From assembly GCA_024508675.1 (NCBI GenBank), contig JANINQ010000008.1, forward strand, positions 124,001-188,000: a stretch of DNA of 64,000 bases, in the 5' to 3' direction. The notes under the pieces were generated by a model, which worked only from the letters and a program-made list of their open reading frames with translations, was not told the origin of the DNA and made no database searches. This DNA comes from Afipia sp. (GTDB lineage: Bacteria; Pseudomonadota; Alphaproteobacteria; Rhizobiales; Xanthobacteraceae). Within the stretch, counting starts at the first letter, position 1; each line of letters starts with the position of its first letter. This document shows positions 34,922 to 44,403 of the stretch, in pieces. Made by a program: the position numbers and the translations under genes.

Positions 34922-37900
34922 CTATTCCTCCGTCATCAATCCGACATTGCCACCCGCCGCAGCGGTGTTGATGGTCACCGTCTGCTCGGTGGCAAGGCGC
35001 GACAGATAATGCGGGCCGCCGGCCTTGGGTCCGGTGCCCGAGAGGCCATGCCCGCCGAACGGCTGCACGCCGACCACCGCGCCGATCATGTTGCGGTTGA
35101 CGTAGATGTTGCCGACCGCGAGCCGCTCCACGACCGTTTCAATAGTGTCGTCGATCCGCGAATGCACCCCGAGCGTCAGGCCATAGCCGCTGGCCGCGAT
35201 GGACTGCAGCACGCGGTCGAGATCGGTGGCCCTGTAGCGCACCACATGCAGGATTGGGCCGAACACCTCTTCGGTGAGTTGATCGGCGCTGGTGAGTTCG
35301 AAGATATGCGGCGCGACGAAGTTGCCGGACGCGGGCGTTTCGCCGGCGAAATGGACCCTCGCGGTCGTCTTCATGCGCGCGATATGCGCGTCGAGTCGCG
35401 CCTTGGCGTCGGCGTCGATCACCGGGCCAATATGCGTCGCCGGATCACGCGGATTGCCGACTTTCAGTTCGCGCGACGCACCCGCGATCATCTCGATCAT
35501 GTGGTCTGCGACATCTTCCTGCACGAACAGCAACCGCAGCGCCGAGCAACGCTGTCCGGCGGAGCGGAATGCCGACATCACCACATCGTCGGCGACCTGC
35601 TCCGGCAGCGCGGTGGCATCCACGATCATGGCGTTGATGCCGCCGGTCTCCGCAATCAGCGGGACGATCGGTCCGTCCTTTGCTGCGAGCATGCGGTTGA
35701 TGGACCGTGCAACCTCGGTGGAGCCGGTAAACACCAGGCCCGCAATATCGGCATGCGCGACCAGCGCCGCGCCGATGGCGCCATCACCTTGTGCGAGATG
35801 CAGCGCGGAGTCCGGAATCCCCGCTTCATGCAGTAGTGCGACGGCGTCCGCGGCGATACGCGGTGTTTGCTCGGCAGGCTTGGCAACCACGGTGTTGCCC
35901 GCCATCAGGCAGGCGGCGACCTGTCCGGTGAAAATCGCCAGCGGAAAATTCCATGGCGAGATCGCGACCATCGCGCCGCGCCCGCGCAGGCGCAGCGTAT
36001 TGCTCTCGCCGGTGGGGCCGGGCAGCGGCTGGCCCTGCGCGAATAGCCTGCGGCCTTCGCCGGCATAGTAACGGCAGAAGTCCACTGCCTCGCGCACCTC
36101 CGACACCGCGTCGTCGATGGTTTTGCCGCCCTCGGTTTGCAGCAGCGCGATGAAACGCGGCATTCTCTGTTCCAAGAGATTAGCGGCGCGCTCCAGTGCC
36201 GTCGCGCGTGTATCCGCAGGTGTCTGGCTCCAGAAGGCGAACCCGGTGCGCGCCAGCGCAACGGCCATCGCGGCGTCTTTGGCGGTCGCGTTTTTCACAT
36301 CCGCCTTTGTCGGAATTCCCCTGTGCGTGGCTGCAAGCAGATCATCAACCGCGGCCCTGTCACCGAATTCGATGCCGCGCGAATTGATGCGCGGAAGGTA
36401 CATGTCGCGTGGCAGCGGCAGGCGGGCATTGCGCGCCTGATCCGGCGTCCTGATGATCTGCTGCGGCCGTTCCAGCAGCGCCGCGACGGGAATGCTGTCA
36501 TCAGCAGCTAACGCAACGAAGGACGAGTTCGCACCATTCTCCAGCAAGCGACGCACCAGATAGGCCAGGAGATCACGGTGGCTGCCGACGGGTGCATAGG
36601 TGCGGCAGGCCAGCGATGGCTTGTCTTCATGGAGCCGCGTGTAGAGCGCATCGCCCATGCCGTGCAGGCGCTGAAATTCGAAGCCACCGCCGTCGCCCGC
36701 GAGTTCGGCAATGGTTGCGACCGACAGCGCATTGTGTGTGGCGAATTGCGGAAAAATGCGCGGGCGCAAGGCGAGCAGCTTGCGCGCGCAGGCGATGTAG
36801 TTGAGATCGGTCATCGCCTTGCGGGTGAACACCGGATAGCCGTCCAGCCCGCGCTCCTGAGCGCGCTTGACCTCGGTGTCCCAATACGCACCCTTCACAA
36901 GACGCACGGTGATGCGCCGGTCCAGCCGCTCGGCGAGCGCATGGACGTGATCGATCACCGCGTCGGCGCGTTTCTGATAGGCCTGCACGGCGAGGCCGAA
37001 TCCATTCCAGCCAGCGAGCGATGGATCAGCGAACACGGCGTCGATCACGTCGATCGACAGTTCAAGGCGGTCGGCTTCCTCGGCATCGATGGTGAAGTGC
37101 ATGTCGTGCGCTTTGGCGCGGCGTGCGAGATCGCACACGCGCGGCACAAGCTCGGTCATCACGCGTGTCCGGCTGAGTGCCTCATAGCGCGGATGCAGCG
37201 CCGACAGCTTGATCGAGATGCCCGGCCGGTCCTGCGCGATCCGTTCGCCAGCCGTAGCGCCGATGGCAGCGATGGCCAACGCATAGGACTCGAAGTAGCG
37301 CGCAGCATCGTCTGCTGTCCGTGCGCCTTCGCCCAGCATGTCGAACGAATAACGGTGATGATGGTGGGGCTCGTCGTGATCGGCCGCGCGCGCGAGCGCG
37401 GACTCGATGGTTTCGCCGAGCACGAAATGATTGCCCATCAGCCGCATCGCCTGCCGGGTCGCGGCGCGGACCGCAGGAAGGCCGAGGCGTTTGGCGATCA
37501 CGCCGATGGTGCCTTGCGGCGTTTCGCCGGGCTGGATCACGCGCGCGGACAGGCCGAGTGCCCATGTCGAGGCGTTGACCAGCAGTGCGCTGGATTTGGT
37601 CCGGTGATGCGCGAAGTCGCCCTGGCCGAGTTTGTCTTCGATGAAGCGGTCCGCCGTGGCAGCGTCCGGTACGCGCAGCAGCGCCTCGGCCATCACCATC
37701 AAGGCAAGGCCTTCCTTGGTGGAAAGCGAAAACTCCCGCAACATGTCTTCCACGCCGCCGAAGCCGCCGTTCTCGCTGCGCACCGCCTCGATCAGGCGTG
37801 TGGCCGCCTTGTCGATCCGGCCATTCTGTTCGGTGGAGAGCGAGAGCATCGCAAGCAGCCGTGCGGCGATCTCGCTGTCGTCAGGAGCGTAGGGCGCTGA

Positions 37901-37957
37901 AAAAGGTGAAACGGGGCTGATCGGGTCTGGCATGGCGTCCTCTGAAGACTGCGCCAT
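34922..37957 (-). CDS. putA: Bifunctional proline dehydrogenase / P5C dehydrogenase PutA
   Basis: From the ATG at 37957 the enzyme is 1011 residues (an ATG at 37933 is equally possible). Proline dehydrogenase occupies about residues 125-455 with RLVKGAYWDTEVKRAQERGLDGYPVFTRKA. The aldehyde dehydrogenase occupies about 500-985, with Glu in IAETGGINAMIVD and the catalytic Cys in FRSAGQRCSALRLLF. No ribbon-helix-helix DNA-binding domain is present, so it is not self-regulating and the divergent Lrp-type gene is the likely activator. It converts proline to glutamate at the inner membrane using FAD and NAD. The frame extends upstream over putR but that part is not coding. Confidence 0.96.
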   Translation of the reverse strand: MAQSSEDAMPDPISPVSPFSAPYAPDDSEIAARLLAMLSLSTEQNGRIDKAATRLIEAVRSENGGFGGVEDMLREFSLSTKEGLALMVMAEALLRVPDAATADRFIEDKLGQGDFAHHRTKSSALLVNASTWALGLSARVIQPGETPQGTIGVIAKRLGLPAVRAATRQAMRLMGNHFVLGETIESALARAADHDEPHHHHRYSFDMLGEGARTADDAARYFESYALAIAAIGATAGERIAQDRPGISIKLSALHPRYEALSRTRVMTELVPRVCDLARRAKAHDMHFTIDAEEADRLELSIDVIDAVFADPSLAGWNGFGLAVQAYQKRADAVIDHVHALAERLDRRITVRLVKGAYWDTEVKRAQERGLDGYPVFTRKAMTDLNYIACARKLLALRPRIFPQFATHNALSVATIAELAGDGGGFEFQRLHGMGDALYTRLHEDKPSLACRTYAPVGSHRDLLAYLVRRLLENGANSSFVALAADDSIPVAALLERPQQIIRTPDQARNARLPLPRDMYLPRINSRGIEFGDRAAVDDLLAATHRGIPTKADVKNATAKDAAMAVALARTGFAFWSQTPADTRATALERAANLLEQRMPRFIALLQTEGGKTIDDAVSEVREAVDFCRYYAGEGRRLFAQGQPLPGPTGESNTLRLRGRGAMVAISPWNFPLAIFTGQVAACLMAGNTVVAKPAEQTPRIAADAVALLHEAGIPDSALHLAQGDGAIGAALVAHADIAGLVFTGSTEVARSINRMLAAKDGPIVPLIAETGGINAMIVDATALPEQVADDVVMSAFRSAGQRCSALRLLFVQEDVADHMIEMIAGASRELKVGNPRDPATHIGPVIDADAKARLDAHIARMKTTARVHFAGETPASGNFVAPHIFELTSADQLTEEVFGPILHVVRYRATDLDRVLQSIAASGYGLTLGVHSRIDDTIETVVERLAVGNIYVNRNMIGAVVGVQPFGGHGLSGTGPKAGGPHYLSRLATEQTVTINTAAAGGNVGLMTEE

Positions 37958-38044
37958 CCTATCTCCGGATTCCACCGTGGTTCGATAGACAAATTCGCGG
38001 TTTTGCCTTACAAGACACGGTATATGGCCTAATAATATGGAAAA
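37958..38044. promoter_or_regulatory. putA-putR divergent control region
   Basis: This 87-base gap must hold both promoters and the sites for the Lrp-type regulator. It is notably AT-rich for this genome, with CCTAATAATATGG just before the putR start. I see no perfect palindrome. Lrp proteins bind degenerate AT-rich sites, so this fits autoregulation and proline-dependent control of putA. Confidence 0.5.
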
Positions 38045-38506
38045 ATGAGTGATATAGACAAAATAGACCGGAAAATCCTCGATATTCTGCAGGCTGACGG
38101 GCGGATCGCCAATGTCGAACTGGCGGAGCGCATCGGCCTGTCGCCGACCTCGATCGGCGAGCGGCTGAAGCGGCTGCAGCGCGACGGTTTCATCGAGGGT
38201 TATGGCGCGCGGCTCAATCCGCACCGGCTCGGGCTGGGTCTTCTCGTTTTTGTCGAAGTGCTGCTCGACAAGACCACGCCGGACGTGTTCGAGCGTTTCG
38301 CGCAGGCGGTGAAACTCGCGCCCGAGGTGCTGGAGTGTCACATGGTGGCGGGCGGTTTCGATTATCTGGTCAAGGCGCGGCTGCCGGACATGACGGCGTA
38401 TCGGCGTTTTCTCGGCGAGACGTTGCTGGCACTGCCCGGCGTGCGCGAGACGCGCACCTATGCGGTGATGGAGGAGGTCAAGCGCGATGCGCCGCTGCCA
38501 GTTTAG
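38045..38506 (+). CDS. putR: Lrp/AsnC family regulator, probable PutR
   Basis: The 153-residue protein has the Lrp helix-turn-helix (about residues 5-60, DRKILDILQADGRIANVELAERIGLSPTSIGERLKRL) and the RAM ligand-binding domain (GLLVFVEVLLD, VLECHMVAGGFDYLVKARLPDM). It is divergent from putA, the arrangement known for PutR in Agrobacterium and Rhodobacter, where it activates proline use. The effector is expected to be proline. Confidence 0.92.
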   Translation: MSDIDKIDRKILDILQADGRIANVELAERIGLSPTSIGERLKRLQRDGFIEGYGARLNPHRLGLGLLVFVEVLLDKTTPDVFERFAQAVKLAPEVLECHMVAGGFDYLVKARLPDMTAYRRFLGETLLALPGVRETRTYAVMEEVKRDAPLPV

Positions 38507-38606
38507 CGGAACCTTCGCCGGCGAATCTTCAACAGTGTTGCAATCGCGCTGTTGATTGGAAATCAAATCCGGCGATAGTTCTGCCGGGCAAGTTTCAGGG
38601 TCGCAC

Positions 38607-39242
38607 GTGTTTCAGTTTCTCGTTTCCCGCATTGTTCCAGCGCTCGCGTTTGGGTTCGGCTTTGCTTTTGCGGCACAGCCCGCGTTCGCGATGCAGCTCA
38701 CGCCCCAGCAGAGCGAGCTCTATACATCCGTCTCGACCAGCCCGCCTACGGCGTCCGGAATGACGGTGTGTTACGGCTTTGTTTGCCGCCGCCGGGTGTC
38801 GCTCGATTTCAGTGCCGCGGACCAGAAGGCGCTGACGCAGATCATGGCGTCCGGCAAGGCGAACGCCATCGCCGAGCGGGCCGCAATCCAGAAGGCGGTG
38901 CTGTGGTTCGACAGGCGGATGGGGCCGGTGATCGGCACCACGACGCGGGTGGCGCGCGCGGACATTCGCAACCGCGCCGATGCCAACAACTACGATTGCT
39001 GGGACTCGACCCGCAATGTGTCCAGCCTGCTGCTTGTGATGCAGGAATGGGGCCTGCTCAAGCATCACACCGTCGGCAATCCACGCTATCGCGGCAACAT
39101 TCTTGCGATGCAACTGCCTCACAACACGGCCGTGATTGTCGAGAAGCAAAGCCGGATCGAATGGGCCGTCGATATGTGGACGACCAAATATCTTCAGCCG
39201 CCGGATGTCATGCTCGTGGAGCAGTGGCTGAAGGAAGAGTGA
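38607..39242 (+). CDS. Secreted hypothetical protein (211 aa), possible transglutaminase-like fold
   Basis: The GTG at 38607 places a signal peptide (residues 1-29, ending AQPAFAM) at the N-terminus; an ATG 17 codons upstream is the alternative. The mature protein contains NNYDCWDSTRNVSSLLLVM near residue 130, with a Cys before a helix. HHTVGNPRYRG and ITLP-like strand segments with His follow, an order reminiscent of transglutaminase-like cysteine proteases. Two further cysteines (CYGFVCRRR) may form a disulfide. I cannot name a family. Confidence 0.65.
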   Translation: MFQFLVSRIVPALAFGFGFAFAAQPAFAMQLTPQQSELYTSVSTSPPTASGMTVCYGFVCRRRVSLDFSAADQKALTQIMASGKANAIAERAAIQKAVLWFDRRMGPVIGTTTRVARADIRNRADANNYDCWDSTRNVSSLLLVMQEWGLLKHHTVGNPRYRGNILAMQLPHNTAVIVEKQSRIEWAVDMWTTKYLQPPDVMLVEQWLKEE

Positions 39243-39250
39243 GCGTCTCT

Positions 39251-39369
39251 CACCTCTCCCCGTTTACGGGGAGAGGTCGGATCGTGCTAGCGATCCGGGT
39301 GAGGGGCTTTGTTTGAATGGCGCATGTTTGCCCCTCACCCCACCCCTCTCCCCGCAAGCGGGGAGAGGG
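39251..39369. repeat. Long palindromic intergenic repeat, copy C
   Basis: The terminal hairpins are CTCTCCCCG-TTTA-CGGGGAGAG and CTCTCCCCG-CAAG-CGGGGAGAG. Between them are an inner GGATCG-N6-CGATCC hairpin and the GGTGAGGGGC / GCCCCTCACC pair. It lies between a secreted-protein gene and an acyl-CoA ligase gene that converge. The inner GATCG hairpin is shared with copy D, not with A or B. Confidence 0.9.
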
Positions 39370-39377
39370 AGCAGAGT

Positions 39378-40946
39378 TCACGCCTGCGCTGGTGTCTTCT
39401 TCACCTTCGCCCAATACTTGTCGCGCAGATGGCGCTTCACCAGCTTGCCGGTGGGCGTGCGCGGCAGTTCGGCCTCGAAATCCACGCTCCTGGGGCATTT
39501 GATTGGCGACAGGTGCTTGCGGCAGAACAGGATCAGTTCGGCCTCAAGTTCCTTGCCCGCACGTGACATGTCGTGCGGTTGCACCACGGCCTTGACCTCT
39601 TCGCCCATCTCCTCGTTCGGAATGCCGAATACCGCGACATCCGCCACCGCCGGATGCGAGATCAGCACGTCCTCGGTTTCCTGCGGGTAGATGTTCACGC
39701 CGCCGGAGATGATCATGTAGGCCTTGCGGTCGGTGAGATAGAGAAAGCCGTCGTTGTCGAGATAGCCGACGTCGCCGAGGGTGGACCAGCCGCGGTCGTT
39801 ATAGGCGCGCTGGGTCTTGTCCGCGTCGTTGTGGTAGGCGAACTGCGGGCCTCCGGCGAAATACACTGTGCCGGTTTCGCCCACAGGCAGTTCGTTTCCG
39901 TCGTCGTCGAGAATCTTGATCTCGCCGACCACGGCGCGGCCGACCGTGCCGCGATGCGCCAGCCACTGTTTCGAATCCGAGACGGTGACGCCGTTGCCTT
40001 CGGAGCCTGCATAATACTCGATCAGGATCGGGCCCCACCAGTCGATCATCTTCGCCTTCACGTCGGCGGGGCAGGGCGCGGCGGCATGCACCGCGCCTTT
40101 CAGCGTCGATGTGTCGTATTTCGCGCGCACGTCATCCGACAGCTTGAGCATGCGCACGAACATCGTCGGCACGAGCTGCGACTGCGTCACCTTGTGCTTT
40201 TCGACCAGCCGCAGAAATTCCTCGGCGTCGAACGATTCCATGATGATCGAGGTGCCGCCGAGGGCGCCGCACATCATGTTGAAGCGCAGCGGAGCTGCGT
40301 GATAGAGCGGCGCGGGCGACAGATACACGCTGGTCTCGTTCATGCCGCACATGGTCGAGCACAGGAGCTTGAGCAGCGGATTGGGCACCAGAATGGATGG
40401 CTCGGTCAGCGGGCGCTTGATGCCTTTGGGCCGTCCCGTGGTGCCTGACGAATACAGCATGTCGTAACCAGCGGCCTCGTCGGCGATCGGCGTCACCGGC
40501 TGCGATGCGAGTGCGTCGTCCCAAGACTTAAATTGCCCAGACTTGAAATCGCCTTGCGCCGCGCCGGTAATGAAGAACTGTGTTGCGCCGGAGGCGGTGC
40601 CGAGCAGCGGCTCGATCGAAGGCGTGCATTTCGGCGTGGTGATGACGACCTGCGCGCCGCAATCCTTGACGATGTAGGCGATCTCGTCCGGCGTCAGATA
40701 ACGGCTGATCGCGGTGTAATAGAGTCCGCTGCGCTGCGCCGCCCAGCAGATCTCCATGAACGCAATGTTGTTTTCCATCAGCAGCGCGATGTGGTCGCCC
40801 TTCTTGAGGCCGAGCGAGCGGAACAGATGCGCGCCCTGATTGGAGCGGCGGTCGAGATCGCGATAGGTGATGGCCTCGCCGCTGCCCGCCATCTGATAGG
40901 CGATCTTGTCAGGCGTCGACTGGGCGTGAATGGATGGATGAGACAT
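39378..40946 (-). CDS. AMP-dependent acyl-CoA synthetase
   Basis: The 522-residue ligase has the AMP-binding motif LYSSGTTGRPKGIKRP near residue 163, EYYAGSEGNGVT near residue 310, GDVGYLDNDGFLYLTDRKAYMIISGGVNIYPQE near residue 400, and the catalytic Lys in LPRTPTGKLVKR near residue 505. It should activate a carboxylic acid to its CoA thioester for beta-oxidation. The motifs fit medium/long-chain or crotonobetaine-type ligases, and the substrate is not defined. It lies downstream of the thiolase on the same strand with a terminator between, so it is a separate transcript. Confidence 0.88.
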   Translation of the reverse strand: MSHPSIHAQSTPDKIAYQMAGSGEAITYRDLDRRSNQGAHLFRSLGLKKGDHIALLMENNIAFMEICWAAQRSGLYYTAISRYLTPDEIAYIVKDCGAQVVITTPKCTPSIEPLLGTASGATQFFITGAAQGDFKSGQFKSWDDALASQPVTPIADEAAGYDMLYSSGTTGRPKGIKRPLTEPSILVPNPLLKLLCSTMCGMNETSVYLSPAPLYHAAPLRFNMMCGALGGTSIIMESFDAEEFLRLVEKHKVTQSQLVPTMFVRMLKLSDDVRAKYDTSTLKGAVHAAAPCPADVKAKMIDWWGPILIEYYAGSEGNGVTVSDSKQWLAHRGTVGRAVVGEIKILDDDGNELPVGETGTVYFAGGPQFAYHNDADKTQRAYNDRGWSTLGDVGYLDNDGFLYLTDRKAYMIISGGVNIYPQETEDVLISHPAVADVAVFGIPNEEMGEEVKAVVQPHDMSRAGKELEAELILFCRKHLSPIKCPRSVDFEAELPRTPTGKLVKRHLRDKYWAKVKKTPAQA

Positions 40947-41053
40947 GGTGTTCCCTTGGCGCTCCCTGGGCGTTTCCTCTGGTCACGATGCTCCGGCGGC
41001 TTGTGCCGCTCGTATGAGCTTTGAAAATGCAGCGGTAGCCATGCCACCGGCAT

Positions 41054-41080
41054 AAAAAAGGGCGGGTGATGAACCCGCCC
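41054..41080 (-). terminator. Terminator of the thiolase gene
   Basis: GGGCGGGT-TCATC-ACCCGCCC forms a hairpin at 41060-41080, followed on the minus strand by TTTTTT (41054-41059). It lies 18 bases past the thiolase stop. It separates the thiolase from the acyl-CoA ligase gene. Confidence 0.92.
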
Positions 41081-41098
41081 TTCGCAACAACTATCTTA

Positions 41099-42271
41099 TT
41101 ACAGCCGTTCGACGATGGTGACGTTGGCCATGCCGCCGCCTTCGCACATGGTCTGCAGACCGTAGCGCTTGTTGCGCTGCTTCAGTGCATTGACCAGCGT
41201 TGTCATCAGCTTGGTGCCGGAGCCGCCGAGCGGATGGCCGAGCGCAATCGCGCCGCCGTTGACGTTGAGCTTTGCCGGGTCGGCGCCGGTATCCTTCAGC
41301 CATGCAGTCGGCACCGAAGCGAAGGCTTCGTTGACTTCGAACAGATCGATGTCGTCGATCTTCATGCCGGCCTTCTTCAGCGCGCGATGGGTCGCGGGCA
41401 GCGGAGCTTCCAGCATGATCACCGGATCGCCGCCGATCATGGTCATGTGATGAATGCGCGCGATCGGCGCGATGCCGAGCGCCTTCAGGCCGCGCTCGTT
41501 GACAACCATGACGCCCGATGCGCCGTCGCAGATCTGACTGGCGCTGGCGGCGGTGAGCTTTCCGCCTTCCGCGATGGTCTTGACGCCGCGGATACCTTCG
41601 ATGGTGGCATCGAAGCGGATGCCTTCGTCGATGTTGTGGATGTCGCTGGAGCCGTCATCGCGTGTGAACTTCAGCGGAACGATTTCGTCCTTGAAGACGC
41701 CGGCCTGGGTCGCGGCAATGGCCTTCTGGTGGCTCTGGTAGGAATACTGGTCGAGTTCTTCCTTCGAGAGACCGTACTTCTCGGCCATCATCTCGGCGCC
41801 GGTGAACTGGCTGAACTGGATGTTCGGATACCTGGCCTGAATGCCGGGGCTGTAGTAGTTGCCGAAGCCGTTCTTGGCGGCGAGGGTGGCCGGAAGGCCC
41901 ATCGGCACGCGGGTCATGCCTTCGACGCCGGCGGCAATCACGATGTCCATCGAGCCTGCCATCACGGCCTGCGCAGCGAAATGCAGCGCCTGCTGCGACG
42001 AGCCGCACTGGCGATCGACCGAAGTGGCCGGCACGCTTTCCGGAAGCTTTGAAGCCATCACGGCATTGCGGGCGACGTTGTTCGACTGCTCACCGGCCTG
42101 CATGACGCAGCCCATGATGACGTCTTCGATCTGCGCCGGATCGACGCCGGTGCGGTCCACCAGCGAGTTAAGCACCGAGGCTGCGAGATCAACCGGATGC
42201 CAGCCGGCGAGGCGGCCTCCCTTGCGTCCGCCCGCGGTGCGGGCTGTGGCGACGATATAGGCTTCGGCCAT
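41099..42271 (-). CDS. Acetyl-CoA acyltransferase (thiolase)
   Basis: From the ATG at 42271 the enzyme is 390 residues. The nucleophile is in VDRQCGSSQQALHF near residue 87, the His in GGAIALGHPLGGSG near residue 345, and the second Cys in TMCEGGGMANV near residue 376. It performs the final thiolytic step of beta-oxidation, releasing acetyl- or propionyl-CoA. It is divergent from the TetR gene and shares a promoter region with a palindromic candidate operator, so it is likely part of the same regulon as the operon that starts with TetR. Confidence 0.93.
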   Translation of the reverse strand: MAEAYIVATARTAGGRKGGRLAGWHPVDLAASVLNSLVDRTGVDPAQIEDVIMGCVMQAGEQSNNVARNAVMASKLPESVPATSVDRQCGSSQQALHFAAQAVMAGSMDIVIAAGVEGMTRVPMGLPATLAAKNGFGNYYSPGIQARYPNIQFSQFTGAEMMAEKYGLSKEELDQYSYQSHQKAIAATQAGVFKDEIVPLKFTRDDGSSDIHNIDEGIRFDATIEGIRGVKTIAEGGKLTAASASQICDGASGVMVVNERGLKALGIAPIARIHHMTMIGGDPVIMLEAPLPATHRALKKAGMKIDDIDLFEVNEAFASVPTAWLKDTGADPAKLNVNGGAIALGHPLGGSGTKLMTTLVNALKQRNKRYGLQTMCEGGGMANVTIVERL

Positions 42272-42338
42272 TTGAACCTCCCTGTTGGATTGTTGCCGGT
42301 TGGGCGCGATTAAAGTCGCGGTGCGAGATTTAGTCAAT

Positions 42339-42359
42339 CGCTCAATTAACTCTTGAGCG
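42339..42359. promoter_or_regulatory. Candidate TetR operator: CGCTCAA-N7-TTGAGCG
   Basis: Perfect 7-base arms at 42339-42345 and 42353-42359 flank TTAACTC in the 137-base gap between the divergent thiolase and TetR genes. The position and symmetry fit autoregulation by the TetR protein and joint control of the thiolase. The ligand is probably an acyl-CoA, as for other regulators of this type. Confidence 0.6.
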
Positions 42360-42408
42360 CGGACCGATCATCAGGTTAGCTGTGGGCTCCCGTGTTCCGA
42401 GACCGCGC

Positions 42409-43128
42409 ATGTCAGCCATGACCGCCAAAGCACAGCGCCGCCAGCCATCGAAGCCGGTTCCCGAAAAGGACACCGCTCCGATGAACGCGACCGCAGCCAA
42501 GCTGCTGGTCGCCGCAGGCGATCTGATGATCGAGCGTAACACCACGGATGTGTCGCTGAGCGAGATCGCGCAGAAGTCCGGGGTGAATGCCGCGCTGGTG
42601 AAATATCATTTCGGCAACAAGGACGGTCTGCTGCTGGCGCTGCTGGCGCGCGATGCCGCTGCCGAGATGACCAATCTCGCCTTCGTGCTCGATCAGCCGA
42701 TTTCTCCGACGGAAAAAATGCGCCGGCACATCGCCGGCATCATCAACGCCTATTACCGCGTGCCCTATCTGAGCCGGCTGATCCATCTGCTGCTGCATCA
42801 GGGCAGCGAGGCGACCTCAAAGGAAGTCCATCGCTTTTTCATTGACCCGTTGTTTGGCTTTGTGAGCGGACTGCTCGAACAGGGTGTCGAGGCGGGTGAA
42901 TTCAAAAAGGTGGACCCGTCGCTGTTTTACATCAGCCTCAACGGCGCCTGCGACAACCTGTTCTACGGCCGCCAGATGAATGCGCGATTCCTCGGACCCA
43001 GCGGCATCACTGACGAGGTGCGGCGGCAGTATATCAGGCACATGACGACGCTGTTCCTTGGCGGACTGCTGACCGACAAGGCTGCCATGCCTGCCGACAC
43101 GGAGAGATCGTCCGCGACCAGGACATGA
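42409..43128 (+). CDS. TetR family transcriptional regulator
   Basis: The ATG at 42409 gives 239 residues (an ATG at 42418 is also possible). After a basic, disordered first 25 residues, the helix-turn-helix is NATAAKLLVAAGDLMIERNTTDVSLSEIAQKSGVNAALVKYHFGNKDGLLLALL. The C-terminal ligand-binding part follows. It faces the thiolase gene and precedes the CoA-epimerase and beta-oxidation genes, so it probably represses that catabolic island until an acyl-CoA intermediate binds. Confidence 0.9.
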   Translation: MSAMTAKAQRRQPSKPVPEKDTAPMNATAAKLLVAAGDLMIERNTTDVSLSEIAQKSGVNAALVKYHFGNKDGLLLALLARDAAAEMTNLAFVLDQPISPTEKMRRHIAGIINAYYRVPYLSRLIHLLLHQGSEATSKEVHRFFIDPLFGFVSGLLEQGVEAGEFKKVDPSLFYISLNGACDNLFYGRQMNARFLGPSGITDEVRRQYIRHMTTLFLGGLLTDKAAMPADTERSSATRT

Positions 43129-43230
43129 TAAGAAGTAAGACTGCACGACATCAAAGAACAAGAAATGTGCCCGCTTTCAAAGAACGGGCGCGCCGATAAA
43201 ACAAGAAGACGTTGAGTTTGGGAGAAGCGT

Positions 43231-44355
43231 ATGACGGAGCGTTCGGCTGCAACGGGACCATTGCGCGGTGTGCGCGTCGTTGAATTTGCCGGTATCGGAC
43301 CAGGCCCGTTCGCCTCGATGCTGTTGTCCGACATGGGTGCGGATGTGGTGTCGATCGCGCGGCCCAGGCAGGGCCAGCGCGATGTGCGGGACTTCGTCAA
43401 CCGTGGCCGCCGTGTCATCGAACTCGATCTGAAGAATCCGGCGGACATCGTCAAAGCGCTCGATTTGATCGGCGCGGCGGATGTGCTGATCGAAGGGTTC
43501 CGTCCGCAGGTGATGGAACGTCTTGGTCTCGGCCCGGATGTTGTGCTCAAGCGCAATCCGAAGCTGGTGTATGGCCGCATGACCGGCTGGGGCCAGGAAG
43601 GCCCGCTGGCGCAGGCGGCGGGTCATGACATCAATTACATCGCCATCACCGGCGCGCTCGATTCATTCCGCGCCGCCAATGGCGAAACGGTTTCACCGCT
43701 CAATCTCGTCGGCGATTACGGCGGCGGCGCGCTTTATCTTGTCGTCGGCGTGCTCGCAGCGGTGATCGAGGCGCGCACCTCGGGCAAGGGCCAGGTGGTC
43801 GACGCTGCGATGTGTGACGGTGTCTCCAGCATGCTGACCATGTTCCACAGTATGAAGGCGACCGGGCGCTGGACCGATCAGCCGCGCACCAACCTCCTCG
43901 ACGGCGGCGCGCCGTTCTATCGCACCTATCAGTGCAAGGACGGCGGCTTCATGGCCATCGGCGCGCTTGAGCCGCAGTTCTATGCGGAGTTGCGCAAGCT
44001 CGCGGGATTGAGCGAGGATTGCTACGACGCGCAGATGGACCGCAAGGGCTGGCCCAATCTGCATGAGAAGATGACGGCGCTGTTCAAGACCAAAACACGC
44101 GACGAATGGTCAGCCATTCTTGAAGGCTCCGATGCCTGCGCCGCCGCTGTGCGCGGACTGTTCGATGCGCCGAGCCATCCGCATCTCGCCGCACGCAAGA
44201 CCTTCGTCAATGTCGATGGCCATGTGCAGCCGGCGCCGGCGCCGCGCTTCTCGCGCACGCCGTCAAACATTCAGGGATCGCCGGCGGTGTCGCCGGTCGA
44301 TGCCGCTGACATTCTTTCGCAGTGGTCGAAGCCGGTCGCGGCGAAAGCCTCCTGA
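43231..44355 (+). CDS. CaiB/BaiF CoA-transferase family protein, alpha-methylacyl-CoA racemase type
   Basis: The 374-residue protein starts with LRGVRVVEFAGIGPGPFASMLLSDMGADVV. It has the racemase pair at His132 (AGHDINYIAITGAL) and Asp162 (LVGDYGGGALYL), the residues that epimerise 2-methylacyl-CoA in AMACR. These differ from the Asp that carries CoA in true transferases. It should convert (2R)- to (2S)-methylacyl-CoA so that acyl-CoA dehydrogenase can act. A small hairpin (GCCCG-N11-CGGGC at about 43162-43182) separates it from TetR. It begins the run of catabolic genes. Confidence 0.88.
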   Translation: MTERSAATGPLRGVRVVEFAGIGPGPFASMLLSDMGADVVSIARPRQGQRDVRDFVNRGRRVIELDLKNPADIVKALDLIGAADVLIEGFRPQVMERLGLGPDVVLKRNPKLVYGRMTGWGQEGPLAQAAGHDINYIAITGALDSFRAANGETVSPLNLVGDYGGGALYLVVGVLAAVIEARTSGKGQVVDAAMCDGVSSMLTMFHSMKATGRWTDQPRTNLLDGGAPFYRTYQCKDGGFMAIGALEPQFYAELRKLAGLSEDCYDAQMDRKGWPNLHEKMTALFKTKTRDEWSAILEGSDACAAAVRGLFDAPSHPHLAARKTFVNVDGHVQPAPAPRFSRTPSNIQGSPAVSPVDAADILSQWSKPVAAKAS

Positions 44356-44403
44356 AGTCACCACGACTTAACAGCATTTCACTCCAAAGCAGGAAAACGA
44401 CTA

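Noticed and set aside
37958-38566. Extension of putA across the regulator gene
   Set aside because: The open frame continues upstream of 37957, but there it is antisense to putR and lacks PutA-like sequence. It is not evidence for a DNA-binding domain.
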